From Plectrocnemia conspersa (lineage: Eukaryota > Arthropoda > Insecta > Trichoptera > Polycentropodidae), in NCBI GenBank assembly GCA_009617715.1, contig VTFK01000190.1, positions 62,001 through 126,000 on the forward strand: 64,000 nt of DNA. The letters are read 5' to 3'. Positions 50,224-62,657 of the stretch are shown piece by piece (positions within the stretch are counted from its first letter, which is position 1; the number at the start of each line of letters is the position of its first letter). The translations under genes were made by a program, and so were the position numbers. Below the pieces are notes generated by a model, which saw only the letters and a program-made list of their open reading frames with translations, was not told where the DNA came from and did no database searches.

Positions 50224-50537
50224 ATCCGGGATATCACATCACAAGTAGATTAAAATTTATAACATATATTATTAAATATCTCGATTTAACTACTCAGGGG
50301 TGGATGTATCATTGTATTAGTTGGCAATTATAGCAAAATGGACAAATATTTTAAAAATATAAATATGGATCGTTACATGATTATAAGGTAGATTGTTTTG
50401 AGTGTAAAAAATAATTAACGGGCCGCAGATTAAACATTCATTTATTTTTCATAATTCTGATACCACGCAAAACATGTTATGAATAAATGACATATTTCAA
50501 AGTCTATAAAGAATAAAAGTAATCGGAATAATCTTAC

Positions 50538-50631
50538 CAAGCATACAATAAAATTCACCTGTGCATGTCGCCCCATACGCGCAGCACAGCACCTTACCGC
50601 AAACATCGCCGTTTGGACCAAAAGCGGCCAT
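50538..50631 (-). CDS. Candidate first coding exon, cysteine-rich N-terminus
   Basis: On the minus strand an ATG (50631-50629), preceded by an in-frame TAA, opens MAAFGPNGDVCGKVLCCAYG then ATCTGEFYCML. It ends in phase 1 at 50538 with a good donor (GTAAGATTATTCC). The patch 50550-50770 is much GC-richer than its surroundings, as expected of a 5' exon. An internal GTAAGG offers an alternative donor after the first 11 codons. I do not recognise the protein; the clustered Cys and short hydrophobic stretch are all that can be said. No downstream exon was identified to the left. The antisense and other frames through this patch (50442-50771) are alternatives. Confidence 0.3.
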
Positions 50632-50774
50632 GCCTTAGCTTCTTTAGTTGCGAGTTTGCTTTCCGTCGTCGAAGGCGGTGGTTCCGCGCGCACAAAGCTT
50701 TCGCACTCTCGAACGCCGAAAAAACAAAATTGAATCGCGTCTCTAAGTACGTTCGCAAATCCCACCTTTAACTC

Positions 50775-52940
50775 GTTACCTTTGTCTGATTTTAAATTCG
50801 ATTAGATATTTAATAACCGTCGGATTCACTCTTAAGACCTTCCGCGCGATTTAAATAACAAAACAAAACGACCTGTCAAATAACCGTGCAGTGTTTTTGA
50901 ATTTGTGATTGTGCTGTTGTGTTGTATTTTTTAACCTCAAATATCGAACGACGTTTTTATTAACGATGTTTAAATATTTGAATTGTTATTGAATTAATGA
51001 CTCTCCCATTGATTTGTAAATTCCTTTCTAAACAGGCGAGTTTTCGACCGGACACGTTCAAGATTGTTTTCGTTCTTCGATTAATGTTCTAACATCGTAT
51101 TATCACGACTAGGACCAACTGAAACGCTCACAAAAAGGTATCGTTAATCATTTTATTCTAATCGTCATATTTTGATATATAGGGTTGCCATAATGAATAT
51201 TCCGATATCAAAATAAAGGTTGCTTTAAATGAATTAATTAAAACGGGGAAATAAATATATAATATGTTAAATTTAAAAATTATTGTTTTGCATATTTTTA
51301 AACATATTTTATCCAAAATTGTATTTCTACCCTTTATTCGAATTTCATTCAAATTTAATTAAAACATCTATAGTTCTATATACGGATTATACAAACGTAA
51401 CTTATTAAGTGAATAATTATTATGGTATATTGAACGTTTTATTGGATCTTATTGTATGAAAATTCCTTATCTATGGGAGTTGTAGGTAAAAGGTAAAAAT
51501 ATATAGACTCTCTTTTGGCTTTGGAACTTAATACCATTTTACAAAAAACCCTTCCTGTGAATTTCAATAATATGTTCTATTATTTCAAATATTTAGTTTA
51601 ATTGCATTTTCTAATAAACATGTATTTTTGTACAACATTGTATGTGCAGATATTTTTTTTTATTTAAGTAGGCACATCTATCTACATATACGTTCAATCC
51701 CAAATTATTTAAAATAGATTAGAAAAAATGCATAAATAATATTATATTTTTCGCTAGTGTGATTACGACAAATACGAGTATACCTAGATACATATTTATA
51801 ACTTTTACTTTGCACAAAATCCGCCCATAATACTTTACGTGTTCACACGCTTGAGTTTTATTAACACAATTTATTTCAATATATAGTTTTATATACATAT
51901 GTATATAAATATGAATTTCAATATGAATATTTATACTTATAAAGGGTACTTATCCAAAACTATTCTGTTATCATTCAGTAATGTTATTTTTTCAATGATA
52001 ATTAAAAGTATTTGACAATTTCTTGAATTGAAGAGACGATATTTTATTAGATATAGCTAATGAGAACTTTAATAATATACAATTAATGACTAATTACTTA
52101 TTCTTTCACTGATTGCCGAAGTCATTTTTAATAAATAAATAAACTTTTAAGCACATTCTTGCCGTAAGTGTAATTAACACGTTACATTTTCAACCATTTA
52201 TTTTTATAACCATTTAAAAAAAATGTTAGTCAACATGTTCTTGATTAAATAAAAATATTGCTTTTTTTTCAAAAGGGGTGTGTTGGCAACCCTATTGCAT
52301 GAATATAGCCACTTATACGCTCTCGTTCTTTCACCGGCGTTAGATACAATGTTTCTTATTTATCGAACAGGTTTGTGTCTTACCCTCCCACATTCCGGGC
52401 GAGTCTAATCCGTACAATTACTTCATAGGATCCCCGCGCTCGCCTCTCAGCATCCAAACCAATTTCGCAACGGACCAATGTTGACCTCTCAATGTTTATT
52501 TACCATCAACGGTGAAAGCTTCAGTCATACTGCTGACTTTGGCATTTTTTTCGTAACGGTCACGGCCGATCTCGATTTGTACGCAAATCTGCTAATTAAT
52601 CGATTTAATACCGCTTTTTTCCTATTGAGAGTTATTACGTAGCTCGGCGGAGATTACCGTTATATTATCTAATAAATCTATTTGAGGAATTTCACGCTCA
52701 AGCGGCTGTAGAGATTGAGAGACGATGAGTTCTTAATTTGACATTTTTTTGTCTATTAAAATTGTATAATTACAGCTCTTTCTATATTCGAAACTTTGAT
52801 AAAATTAGTTATTTAAATTATGTATACATATATATGTATATATACAATTAAATACCTATTATATATTTTATTCGATTATATATTAATTGACATTCGCAGA
52901 ATATCAATTAAGATATAATCGAATTTAGGAAACACTTAGG
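50775..52940. other. Stretch without recognised genes
   Basis: AT-rich, short open frames only. A patch at 52320-52660 is less AT-rich but not open over any convincing length. Confidence 0.35.
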
Positions 52941-52944
52941 TAGA

Positions 52945-53450
52945 TTCAAGTGATCCAATTTAAGTTTTCTATGTTGGCAGCACTGTAAATCAGACAGCTG
53001 TCAATAATCACACATATTCAAAGCGTCAAATGTTAGTTTGCAACAACACATTTATGAAATGGATCGCTTAACCAACGCTCAACGCTTTAAAATTGTTCAT
53101 TTTTTCTACAGAAATAACAATTCTGTACGAACTATGTATCAACATTAGGGGAAGATTATGATCAATTTCATCACCATAGTGAGCAAACAATTCGCAACGT
53201 AGTAATTTTTTTAAAGACTGGATGCGTTGGAGATAGGGGTATGGCCTGTGCATCTTCGTGGCACGTAACTGAAAGTGTGGCCGAAAACCCGGAATTGTTG
53301 ATTCATCGGCGTTCGCAGCTTTTGGGCTTTTATTATGGCACCCCTTGACACATTTTGCATCTGGACTTGCACCTACACCCGTATAAAATTCAGATAGCAC
53401 AAAAACTGAAGCCCAGATACCATGGCCTTTAATATGTAGTTCTTTACTCA
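52945..53450 (+). mobile_element. Mariner-superfamily element relic
   Basis: The 5' region (GATCCAATTTAAG, CTATGTTGGCAGCACTG, GACAGCTGTCAATAATCAC) matches the solo end at about 7.0 kb. It is followed by a decayed transposase from 53059. The 3' end of the element is missing. Confidence 0.82.
53059..53430 (+). pseudogene. Mariner/IS630-type transposase, N-terminal part
   Basis: It opens MDRLTNAQRFKIVHFFYRNN at 53059, the conserved start of the same transposase family as the relic at 41838. A stop follows the MYQH segment, then YDQFHHHSEQTIRNVVIF, a second helix-turn-helix. The middle is garbled, after which VAENPELLIHRRSQLLGFYY continues to YGTP, a stop, and LDLHLHPYKIQIAQKLKPRY. The last phrase corresponds to the family's DLGLHPYKIQL-QELKP. 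All sequence past this point, including the catalytic triad, is missing. An open frame on the opposite strand (53068-53451) is a shadow of it. Confidence 0.9.
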
Positions 53451-53459
53451 AAGTGATAT

Positions 53460-56200
53460 TTTTATATATAAGGGTATGTATACAAATTTACTTTATGTAA
53501 ATTCTGTGATTCATTCTTTAGCTGTAAAGAATTGATCATTATTGACCGAGGAAAATGATCCAATGTCTTCTTTTTATTCATACGTCAAAATTTTCAGGTC
53601 TGACGTCTGCGTTGTCTCATATTAGCTCTGCCTGACTTAATGCATTTAAGATTTATATACATATGCATATGTTGAAGTGTGAATATCTAAAAGGCATACA
53701 TTACCTAGTCAATGTATGCACTGTGAAATCACTTCAGTTACAGTACACCTATAATAATTTATGTACAATGTGAGTACATATTGTATGTTCTCACTATTCG
53801 GTGTTTGTCAATGTAATCAAAATTAAATAATATGTATATACATATTTAATTAGTATTTTAAACCATTTATGTAAGGTAAATCTTGTTGCCAATTTATATA
53901 ATCGAATTTTGAAGCATGGAATTATTCATGGGGTGTTTACTATTCTGTCCAACGCTGACTTTATTTTTATTTTTTTTATTGTGTATACGATTAGTCGCTC
54001 GTGATTAGGCTGGTTGCCAACACACTCGTCTTGTTCTTTGTCGATGTAACTAGCTCACGTCAGAAAGTCCACACACTCACTAGTTCAAGCATATGTTATC
54101 TAATAAAAGTATACACAAAATGTAGCATTGTAAGTTTTATCTAAGATTCGTAGTTAGTGCATACTTTATCTAGGCATTGTATACTTTATTAAAATTTAAC
54201 ACTTCAACTATCTATTTGAATATAAAATTATAAACAAGATATTGTGCTCGACATACATATTATAAGTGTATTATACTGCAATGTTATATGCATATCAATA
54301 CCATTGTTTTTTTAGATACTTCTTGGTACAACCATTCGTCAAGATATAAATTCCATACCAGTATGTCATTCTAATGTGTATTCATTCTGGAATTCCAACT
54401 TTACGTACCAAACGGTATTCGATCAAATTGCGCCCGCTGGCCAGTAGTCCAAGATAACATCTCGACTGTGATGGAAAATTGTTACCGCCACAGCAATGAT
54501 AAAAGGTCGATTTCGAAATCGATTTTCGAAATTTGATCCATCGATGGAAGTGATTTGCGGTCCGTGACCGTAAAACGCGGAAGAATTTTTCGGATCCGAT
54601 CGGATTTCATTATTATCTATCTCCGACAGTCATTGTGAAAGATGGAGTTTCTTCTTTATAGGAAATGACGCCATTCCACGTGGTTTCTGAACAATTGTAT
54701 AACAATTTTTACCCAGTAACTATTTTTTATTTCGTTCACCGGCGCCGATAAGGTTTTATGCAATTCGCTAACTTGTAAATACAAAATATTATTTATATTG
54801 TTATCGTCTGACTCACGTGTTTGCATAATTGCAAAAACTAAAAATAATTATATCTGGGCCGTGTTATTACTGCGTAACAGTGTTCGAGTTAAAAGCATAT
54901 ATTATGCATCGTTCTTTTCCGTTTCTAGTCTATTAGTATTAATGTTAAGCAAATTGATTATAAACATCTAAATTTACATATGGTAAACGAAATGTCGCAT
55001 ATTTGCGCGTTTAATAGAAACGTGTAAAACAAAGATTCATTAATAAATTAACTTGAATGGTAAACTTGATATTATACTTGATCTGAAGGTTAATTTAGAA
55101 CTGTTTGCTTACATAATATTTACGTATGTAAAATATATAAATGTTCAAGAACAAACTTTGGGAGAATATTCTTATTCTTGTAAATAATTTTGTTACTTGG
55201 AACTTGTTATACTATCTATTTAGTTGGAAGATAGACGAATCTTGTGAGTGGTATAAATAAATATATTCATCTAATATATGCAAAAAATATTTATTTTTTA
55301 AAAATGAATTTCAAAACATTTTCAAATTTTTTATTATCTGCAATGAAAATATATGTCAATATTTGATGTAATATTCAAAAATAAAATGAATATTAAAATA
55401 TCTATAATATTGGCTACGATCTCGTCCTTTATTCTGGCCCGTCGCAATACATCCAGCTTTTCAACGTACTTGTCAAACATAAGGATGTTTTTGGCGATAA
55501 CAATGAGGAGCTTAAAATAACTATGTGAGAAGCTGCTCATATATTTTTGGTTTGCACCATAACTATTTTTCATGTTTAATTAAAAAATTATTGACTGTGG
55601 AATGGTCATAATGACGCATTGGAAAAACCTGTCAAGTAATGCTCATAATATTTGTAATAAATAGTATTTTTGTTTGTTCCAAGTTGAAAACGAAGTGATG
55701 GATGTTCTTGCTGAATTGAATTCAGTATACCGTGTTTAAGATTATATATTATTTTTAAATTAGGAGAGGTCCTTCTTCCATATTTTGAGCTATGCTATGA
55801 TTCGGGAGCTAAAACAAAGTATTTTTTGTTGTATAATATTTATTTAATTAGACTGTCTGAGTACGATGATTCAAAAGTCAGTAGAATTGTCAATGTTGTA
55901 ATTCTACGGAATGTATGAACATATTCATCGCATTTCTTTGTATTTAATACTGACTATTCTGTTTTTTTAAAGTCATTTTTGCAAGTGTCTTTAACCCGTT
56001 TAATGGATGTTTGCTCAAATACGCGTTTTTTTGTGTAACAGTGGTTCAAAATTTAGTGGAGTTGTCAATAATGAAATATTATTAAATTCACTCCATCGCA
56101 TAATACACTGCCCTTCGGGTATGTATATGGTTTTATTGGCTTTTAATAAGTCCTTGTGATAAATTTCGTCGCAACAATCTAAAAGGTCATATGTACGTAC
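53460..56200. other. Mostly unassigned DNA
   Basis: Around 53920-53960, TTATTCATGGGGTGTTTAC and CTGTCCAACGCTGACT weakly resemble the centre of the 20/26/63-kb repeat family and may be an old fourth copy. The rest is AT-rich with nothing I can name. Confidence 0.35.
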
Positions 56201-56206
56201 TACGTA

Positions 56207-57125
56207 CAGGCAGCCCTCGACTTTATATAGATAATTGGTTCCTGAAAATGTGTGCGAATGTTGAATGTTCGAAAGTAGAGGGAAGTAAAAAAAATTGAAA
56301 TTGTGTGTATTTTAAAATATTTATTTATCAAGTAAATATAAGATGTTTAAGAGGCCTTTAAGATACATGTTTAAGTGGTGTTTGCGGGTGTTTCCTTCGA
56401 AAAGCTTTCAAGACCGAGAGTTAACTGTTTTCCAGTATTCTTTTTCTTTTCTTCATATAGTATTTTATAACATGCTATGTCTTTATTAATGCCCCTACGC
56501 ACTTGAGATATGCGTTCTCCATTGGGATCACAATCTTCCATAATATTTTAAAATTTGTCAAGATGCGTGAAGGCTTCATTCATATTTTTCATTGCTAAAG
56601 AGTTTTCCAAAGTAAACCTGTCTCGTCTACATTAAATATTTGGCTAGAGGAATATTCTCCATCTTCAATAATTTTGGATAATTAGGAAATAAATTCTTTT
56701 GCAACACCTTTATCCACATCAGCCGATTCTCCAGTAAATTTAATATTATGAAAAGAATACCTCATTTTAAAATTGTAAAACCAACCGTTACTTGCTTGAA
56801 AAACCGTGTTAAAATATTTTTTTTAATCTATCCTTCCAATCTTTTGCAAACTAAGAGCTTTTGCTTGAATAATTGAAATACTCAGAGAGACATCTTTTTG
56901 ATGTTGGTCATCGATATACGATGACAAAGATTTTCCATTTCATCCATGTTTTTTTTTTGCTGTTTTTTTGGAAACATCATTAAAGATTGTGGAAATATAT
57001 CTTTATTTTCCACAATTTTGAAAGTATTCTTTAATTATATTTTTATTTTGCAAAATTGAAAAAAAAAAAGTTTTTTTTTTAAAATGTGCGAAATAGCGAA
57101 TTGTGCGAAAGTCGAGGGCCGCCTG
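56207..57125 (-). mobile_element. Pogo/Tigger-type element, 919 bp, TA target
   Basis: The terminal inverted repeats are CAGGCAGCCCTCGACTTTAT on the left and, reversed, CAGGCGGCCCTCGACTTTCG on the right. Both are flanked by TA (56205-56206 and 57126-57127). The ends and TA target are characteristic of Tigger-like pogo elements. The minus strand carries a deleted transposase (next entry). At 919 bp it is far shorter than an autonomous Tigger (about 2.5 kb). Confidence 0.93.
56350..56960 (-). pseudogene. Tigger transposase, internally deleted
   Basis: Reading leftwards in several frames: a linker QHQKDVSLSISIIQAKALSL; then FQASNGWFYNFKMRYSFHNI followed by KFTGESADVDKGVAKEF, the CENP-B-type DNA-binding region; then IIEDGEYSSS followed by QIFNVDETGLLWK, the classic first-Asp motif of the DDE domain. 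The next recognisable words are NGERISQVRRGINKDIACYK and YEEKKKNTGKQLTLGLESFS, the C-terminal tail. Most of the catalytic domain between them is deleted and stops interrupt the frames. It is related to the source family of jerky/Tigger-derived genes but is clearly a relic. Confidence 0.92.
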
Positions 57126-57129
57126 TATA

Positions 57130-59450
57130 TAATTTTTTTCTTCATATTTTTGTGAGCTATTATGAATGTTGACTTATTATTAATATATATATTTTAACAT
57201 ATATGTGAATAATATTTTAGTATTATTTAATATATTTTATAATTAAGGTTATATTTTAAAATAAAACTTTAATGTAATACTATGTATAGTTACTTGATAA
57301 ATAAAATATCATTACTACGCGGAACAAATTGCGCAAAAGTGCAATTTAATTACGACTAAAATCATATATGTAATAAATTAACACTGTTTGCATTGCAGAA
57401 ACTTTTCCTGGTAAATTTTGCAATATTATTTAAGCAATCCCGGAACTTTTTGGACATTCTGTAGAACGATACACATACGCTAGCATAAGCAACAAAACAT
57501 CCACCTACATTATTATTTATAATATCAGCGAATGCCATTAAACGGAACGGGCTAGGATAAAAAAAAATACACGAACTAGACCTAACCACAATGGCCTGGA
57601 GGCTCCGAACTCTCACTTCGGCAATAAATTTAGACAAGTATCACACGCAGATTTAATCGAGCTATTGTTCTCCGTTTATGGACGTTAAGGTGTTAATGCG
57701 AAGTTGATATGACTAACAAAGAAATGGATATCCAAAGTGACGAAAGTGGCATTAGAAATTCATATTTGCGTATAATGGACGCTAAATATTGTCATTTGCG
57801 TGTCAGACCCGGAAATCTGATGAAAATCACGATCCACAAAAGACGTTAGTTTCTTTAAATTATATGAATTGTAAATTCTGTGTGGAATTAATTGCTACTC
57901 GAGAGGAAAATTAAATGCAGATTTTAATGTATCGGTGTATGAAAATTGCGTAACTCGGTTCTAGATCAATTAATACGAATCGAAAAATCGAAAATTAATT
58001 ACAAGTTATTAAAATACAGTTTTCGTTCCTTTTTCTAAACGATACATTCAATGATTCGTATGTGAATAACTAACGTAACGTAACATAACACGTGTGTATG
58101 TTATATAATGTAGAAAAATATCAGATTGGTTAAGAACAGCCTATTTCGAGCGTGACGCATTGCGTTACTCGATGATAATTTACAAATTTCGACTAACCTG
58201 CATGCGTTAGTTATAATTATTTTGTGCTTTAAATCTCGGCTAAAATTCATTATTCGGCTAATGCCTTTATTTTAGGCATCAAAGGGGTTATTGGTAACAA
58301 AAAACTTTCAACCTTCGCCAAGGTTGCCGGATTCATCATCGTTGCAAACGAGCGTCATTATTCGATTTAAGAATGCAAAAAATACGAAAATAAAAATAAA
58401 ATATTTCAGATTATGATAAACATATGCAAAGTTTTTAAACTTGCCATGTCAGTGTGAAAACGCTCTATTGACATTCTTGAATAAGTACAGCTTTATAGCG
58501 AATATGTAATGAGGATATTTTTGGATCTCCTTGAAAATCTTGTTTGAGTTATGCTTTAAAATAATTATTATATAATTATTATTTGAGCTGTTTTAATTAT
58601 TTTATGCTCAATTGAATAAAATAATTCTTGCTTTCGCCTAATAAACACCAATTACTCGAAACAGTTATATAAATACTATTGTTGAAAAAATTAATATAAA
58701 CACGCGCATCTGTGACAATATTTGTTCAATCAAGTACTATTTATAGTATCGCATCCGTTGAATAATCAACGGATAGAATTCATAAAAGTACTGTACTAAA
58801 TTAAATGAAAGTTTTATAGTACATATTCATTGCTCTAATTATATTTTATTATATTCAGCTCATAAATATGGTTTAATTAATTTATCTTAATTAAATATTT
58901 ATTATTATATATTATTACATTTACTCCATAAGCTTTCCACAAATATCTAGATAATTATTATTATTGTTTATAACATAATACTACAAATACAATTAAAATA
59001 ATCAAGTATTACACGACTACTCAGATTTAATTATTTAACGATCACTTCGTGACAATGCAAGTGCCTAGTTGTTGTGGGTTAAGGCACGCCTCTCCGATTG
59101 AGAAACGCTGCCTCATGAAAATCCAACATCCGAAGCTTAACATTTTTGTAAAATCTCAAACGACAATGAACTGTGCAAACACGCACAAAACCATTGATTA
59201 ACGCATTCATCCTATTCATTCAAAACGAAGGTGAAGTGTAGGCATGTGCTAGCAAAGTTTCGACACACTTCCTGCCTACTGACATATTGAGTCATCAGCT
59301 CTTAAAGTTAATTTAATCTATTTTCACATAGTTATGTATATATCTTTCCCTTCTACCTTGATTTTTTAGAAAAAAATTTCTTCATACGTTTTTTAAAAAA
59401 AATACTAAGAAATGCCAATCCTGAAGTTGAAAGTATACTATTTAAAAAAA
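57130..59450. other. Mostly unassigned DNA
   Basis: A 91-codon minus frame (57362-57637) is the longest open frame and has no domain I recognise. A short stem-loop, ATCCGTTGA-ATAA-TCAACGGAT, lies near 58752. The patch 59040-59280 is less AT-rich (GGCACGCCTCTCCGATTGAG) and may be an old repeat. Confidence 0.35.
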
Positions 59451-59454
59451 TTAA

Positions 59455-59600
59455 AAACTCACAGCTCGGTAACGAGCGTTCCCACTGCGACGGCACGATT
59501 TTATTGCTTTTGACGTGGATTTTTGACATCTGAGAAGTGATGTACTTTATTCGATTCGCACTCGATTTTATTGCTTTTGACATGAACTGGAGATTCATTA
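59455..59600 (+). repeat. Dispersed repeat, copy 2
   Basis: Contains AACGAGCGTTCCCAC, GCGACGGCACGATTTTATTG, CTTTTGACGTGGATTTTTGA and CATCTGAG. These match, in inverted orientation, segments of 45425-45620. Here the pieces lie closer together and CGATTTTATTGCTTTTGAC is duplicated within the unit. Confidence 0.6.
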
Positions 59601-60283
59601 TATAGCAACACTGAACAGCAAAGAAAACACGACTAATTATCAAGTAAATATCATGAGTAGATATTTTAAATATTTTTAATGTCCAATTAAAATATTTCGC
59701 ATAAAATATGATTTCAAAAAATATGTCGAAACGGTGGCTAATTTTCAAATTTATATAGTATAGAATTATTATTTATTCAAGAAATTATATTACGATGGGT
59801 AAAAATATATAAAATGCCATTTTTGCCATGAGGCCCGAAATCATTGTTTTCCCAGGGCTCGGTTTTGCTCTAGGCAGCCGTGATTCCACATAGCAGCAAC
59901 TCCAAAAACTGCTTCATTAAATTCACGCCATGTCGAGAATGCAATGATTTGCGTTCCATCGTAGCTTTCATCGTTAAATATTAGAAAAAAATTCTCTAAA
60001 TACTCTCTAACAACAAAGAGTACTTTGCTTCGCTGGTATTCCAAACAATGAAGCTATGTTAGAGGACGCTATGAACTTATTGCACTGAAATAAATTGTAA
60101 GAGTGACACTCCATAAAACGAAGCCTTAACCACGAAAACTTGGTTATGCTGAAAGGTACCCGATTGTCGCTTGACTACTTCCACAGTGACTCTTTTTGTA
60201 AAATCAGCGAATCTGTTTTGTGCATATACTCTGGAACACTTCCAGGTCATCAACATATAATATTTTGAGTAACCAATTGCCAC
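59600..60283. other. Unassigned stretch with two short minus-strand open frames
   Basis: Minus frames at 59841-60044 and 60077-60295 are open over 60-70 codons (FTKRVTVEVVKRQSGTFQHN; ESYDGTQIIAFSTWREFNEA). Their amino-acid usage looks more protein-like than most frames here, but I recognise neither. They could be remnants of a repeat-encoded protein interrupted by the hAT element at 60284. Confidence 0.3.
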
Positions 60284-60871
60284 TAGGGATTGCATTACCG
60301 GTGGTACATATACCGGTAATACCGGTATTGGGGCAAAAATTGACTAGTACTACCGGTAGTTCCAAAATATTTTTTTTATGTTGAAAACGATATCACCATG
60401 GTGTAGAACTACTAAAATTACGATATTGCAGAAGTATACTGCTTGAAAGTAGAAGCGGAGAATAAAATAACGCTCATTGTAGGGAATTAACCTAAGTATT
60501 GTAGTTTTTTATAATTAATATATTGGTGCTCTTCCCCTGGTATAAAAATTTAGTAGGCATCCAGAAGCAGTCGATCAAAGACGATATTTTGGCATATACG
60601 ATGTTGTTCTAGATTTATTGTTCCAAAGGAAGAATGATTTGGCGTCTGTATTGTCGAAAATATTTTTTTTTATAATTAAGGAAAGTGTTTTAATTAAAAT
60701 ATTTAATATATCAAAACAATAGTTGCCGGTGTATTCGAATACCTTGGTTTTGCTAATCAATAAACATGGTGAATATTTTCGGTCAATTAATTAAATTAAT
60801 AATGTCAATACCGGTAATACCGGTGTCGTCTGTTTTCTCTCTCGGTAATACCTCTATTACTTCAATCCCTA
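60284..60871. mobile_element. hAT-type element, 588 bp, with 8-bp target duplication
   Basis: The ends are TAGGGATTGCATTACCGGTG on the left and, on the right, CTCTATTACTTCAATCCCTA, reversed TAGGGATTG. Exact 8-bp flanks ATTGCCAC occur at 60276-60283 and 60872-60879, the hAT hallmark. The subterminal DNA is rich in ACCGGTAATACCGGT words, inverted between the two ends. The interior has no convincing transposase, so it is non-autonomous. Confidence 0.93.
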
Positions 60872-60879
60872 ATTGCCAC

Positions 60880-62655
60880 ATGAATACATACATGTCATTG
60901 AATAAAAAGCAGTGGACTCAAATTTGATCTTTGTAGTACAAAGATGAAATTTTTTCCCCCAATTTTTACTGAAAATACTATCGACATCACCGACTAACTT
61001 ATAGGTGTATTATACCAGTATATACTATCTATTTACTTGTATAATAATATGTAATGCTTTTATAAATAAAGCATATATATTTAACTTTAAAACATGTTAG
61101 ATATTGAGAACCTATCCCAATATATTATTTAAATATGCAATAACTTTCTCTGCTGCTTTATCGTAGCCATAAAATTTTAGCACACTCATACTCTCTCTGC
61201 CCATTCTGTCATACTTGATGTTTTCATGTATGTATCATCTAATGTGAATCATATGAAATCATCATATTTATAAAAATAATCTTTGTGTCTTTTCATAATT
61301 ATGAAAAGACACAAAGATGACCAACTTATATATAATTATTTGAGTATTCATAAAAAAATAATATTGTGTTCCTTTGCATTATAGTTTCTCATGTTTAGAG
61401 GAATCATCTTCAATTTGCTATTCTGTCTATTTAGATATTTAATACTCAAAGCGGTTTATGTGTATATAATATTTATATGTAACATACATATGCGTAAAAT
61501 TTCGTTCTAGTGCCAATTGTTCTGTTTATTTTAAGTTTAATCTTAGCTGATTGTATTTTAATTGCCTTACTAATTCGTCACAGTTTGCATAATTTGACTC
61601 AAATCTCAGTACTGTAACGTTTCTCGCGTTTTCTGAAAATCGACCCTGTGTTACGCCACATAAAATTGATCTCGTCAGATACACTACACGCAAAAAATAT
61701 ATTATATGTACGCAATTTGAATTCCATCCCATAGTAAAGAGCAATTAATTCGTTGTCAGTTTAGATGATCGATGGAAAATCACGGTGGCCTTCTTCAGTG
61801 GCCTGAGAGTCGAAGAGGTCAAATGCTATTGAAGAGTAACGTGTGTACCTCTCAATTTGCAGCTTTAGCAATCGCACATATGCAAACAAAAAGAGAGTCT
61901 AATATAAAATTGATTATACAATATTATATATGTTATGTGCTATATCAATATGTTGATACTGCAACCTACATATTTTCTTTGTTTAATCTCATTCATATTA
62001 TGTCGTAAATTGTGACTTCATAAAAATATTACTCACTGAAATATAAATTTATGAGTTTATTGATCAAACAGGATATATTATATTAGTTCAATAATATTGA
62101 GAAGTGATCTTCAAGATTTTCCAATATTTGCTTCTGACGTTCGATATATCTCTTAGCACTTTAAAATATGACGTTTATAAATGTTTTATTTTTCTTCTTT
62201 CTGAATTATTTAGGTAAATATAGAAAAAATGTCTCTCTCGAACTAATCACAGGTTTATTTAAGTTAAATATTTTTTAAATCTTAACATTGCACAGATTTT
62301 AAATGCAATTCATATGTACATATTACTAACAAACGTGCAAGTAGCACGTACACGTTGATACTTCTATGCTAACGAATAACGAAACTTCATTATATAAAAG
62401 TAGAAATATTTATTTGTCAAACTCGAAAAACCACCTCTGCACTTGAATTGTCGAAAGTTCGACGTTTGCATAATCTTTTCAACATGTTTTAAACTATAAT
62501 TGAATTGATGAAGATGGAACAAAACCGGCTTTTCAATTAATGTATGTAAAGCCAAAATTCAGAACATTGCTTAAGATAAAAATACTCAAATTAAGCAATG
62601 TTGATATATTATATGTATGAACATTATTGATTCTGAAGTCTAAGCTTTTTCATAT
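60880..62655. other. Stretch without recognised genes
   Basis: Contains the 40-bp palindrome at 61279-61318. Short open frames at 61526-61744 and 61772-62008 have no recognisable domain. Confidence 0.35.
61279..61318. repeat. Perfect 40-bp palindrome
   Basis: ATCTTTGTGTCTTTTCATAA is followed by its exact reverse complement, so there is no spacer. Short perfect palindromes of this length are rare by chance and can extrude as cruciforms. No known element is visible around it. Confidence 0.95.
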
Positions 62656-62657
62656 GT

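Noticed and set aside
53068..53451. 127-codon minus-strand open frame
   Set aside because: It is the antisense shadow of the mariner transposase relic on the plus strand.
58752..58773. Small stem-loop ATCCGTTGA-ATAA-TCAACGGAT
   Set aside because: Nine-bp arms in a 64-kb AT-rich window are not strong evidence of function.
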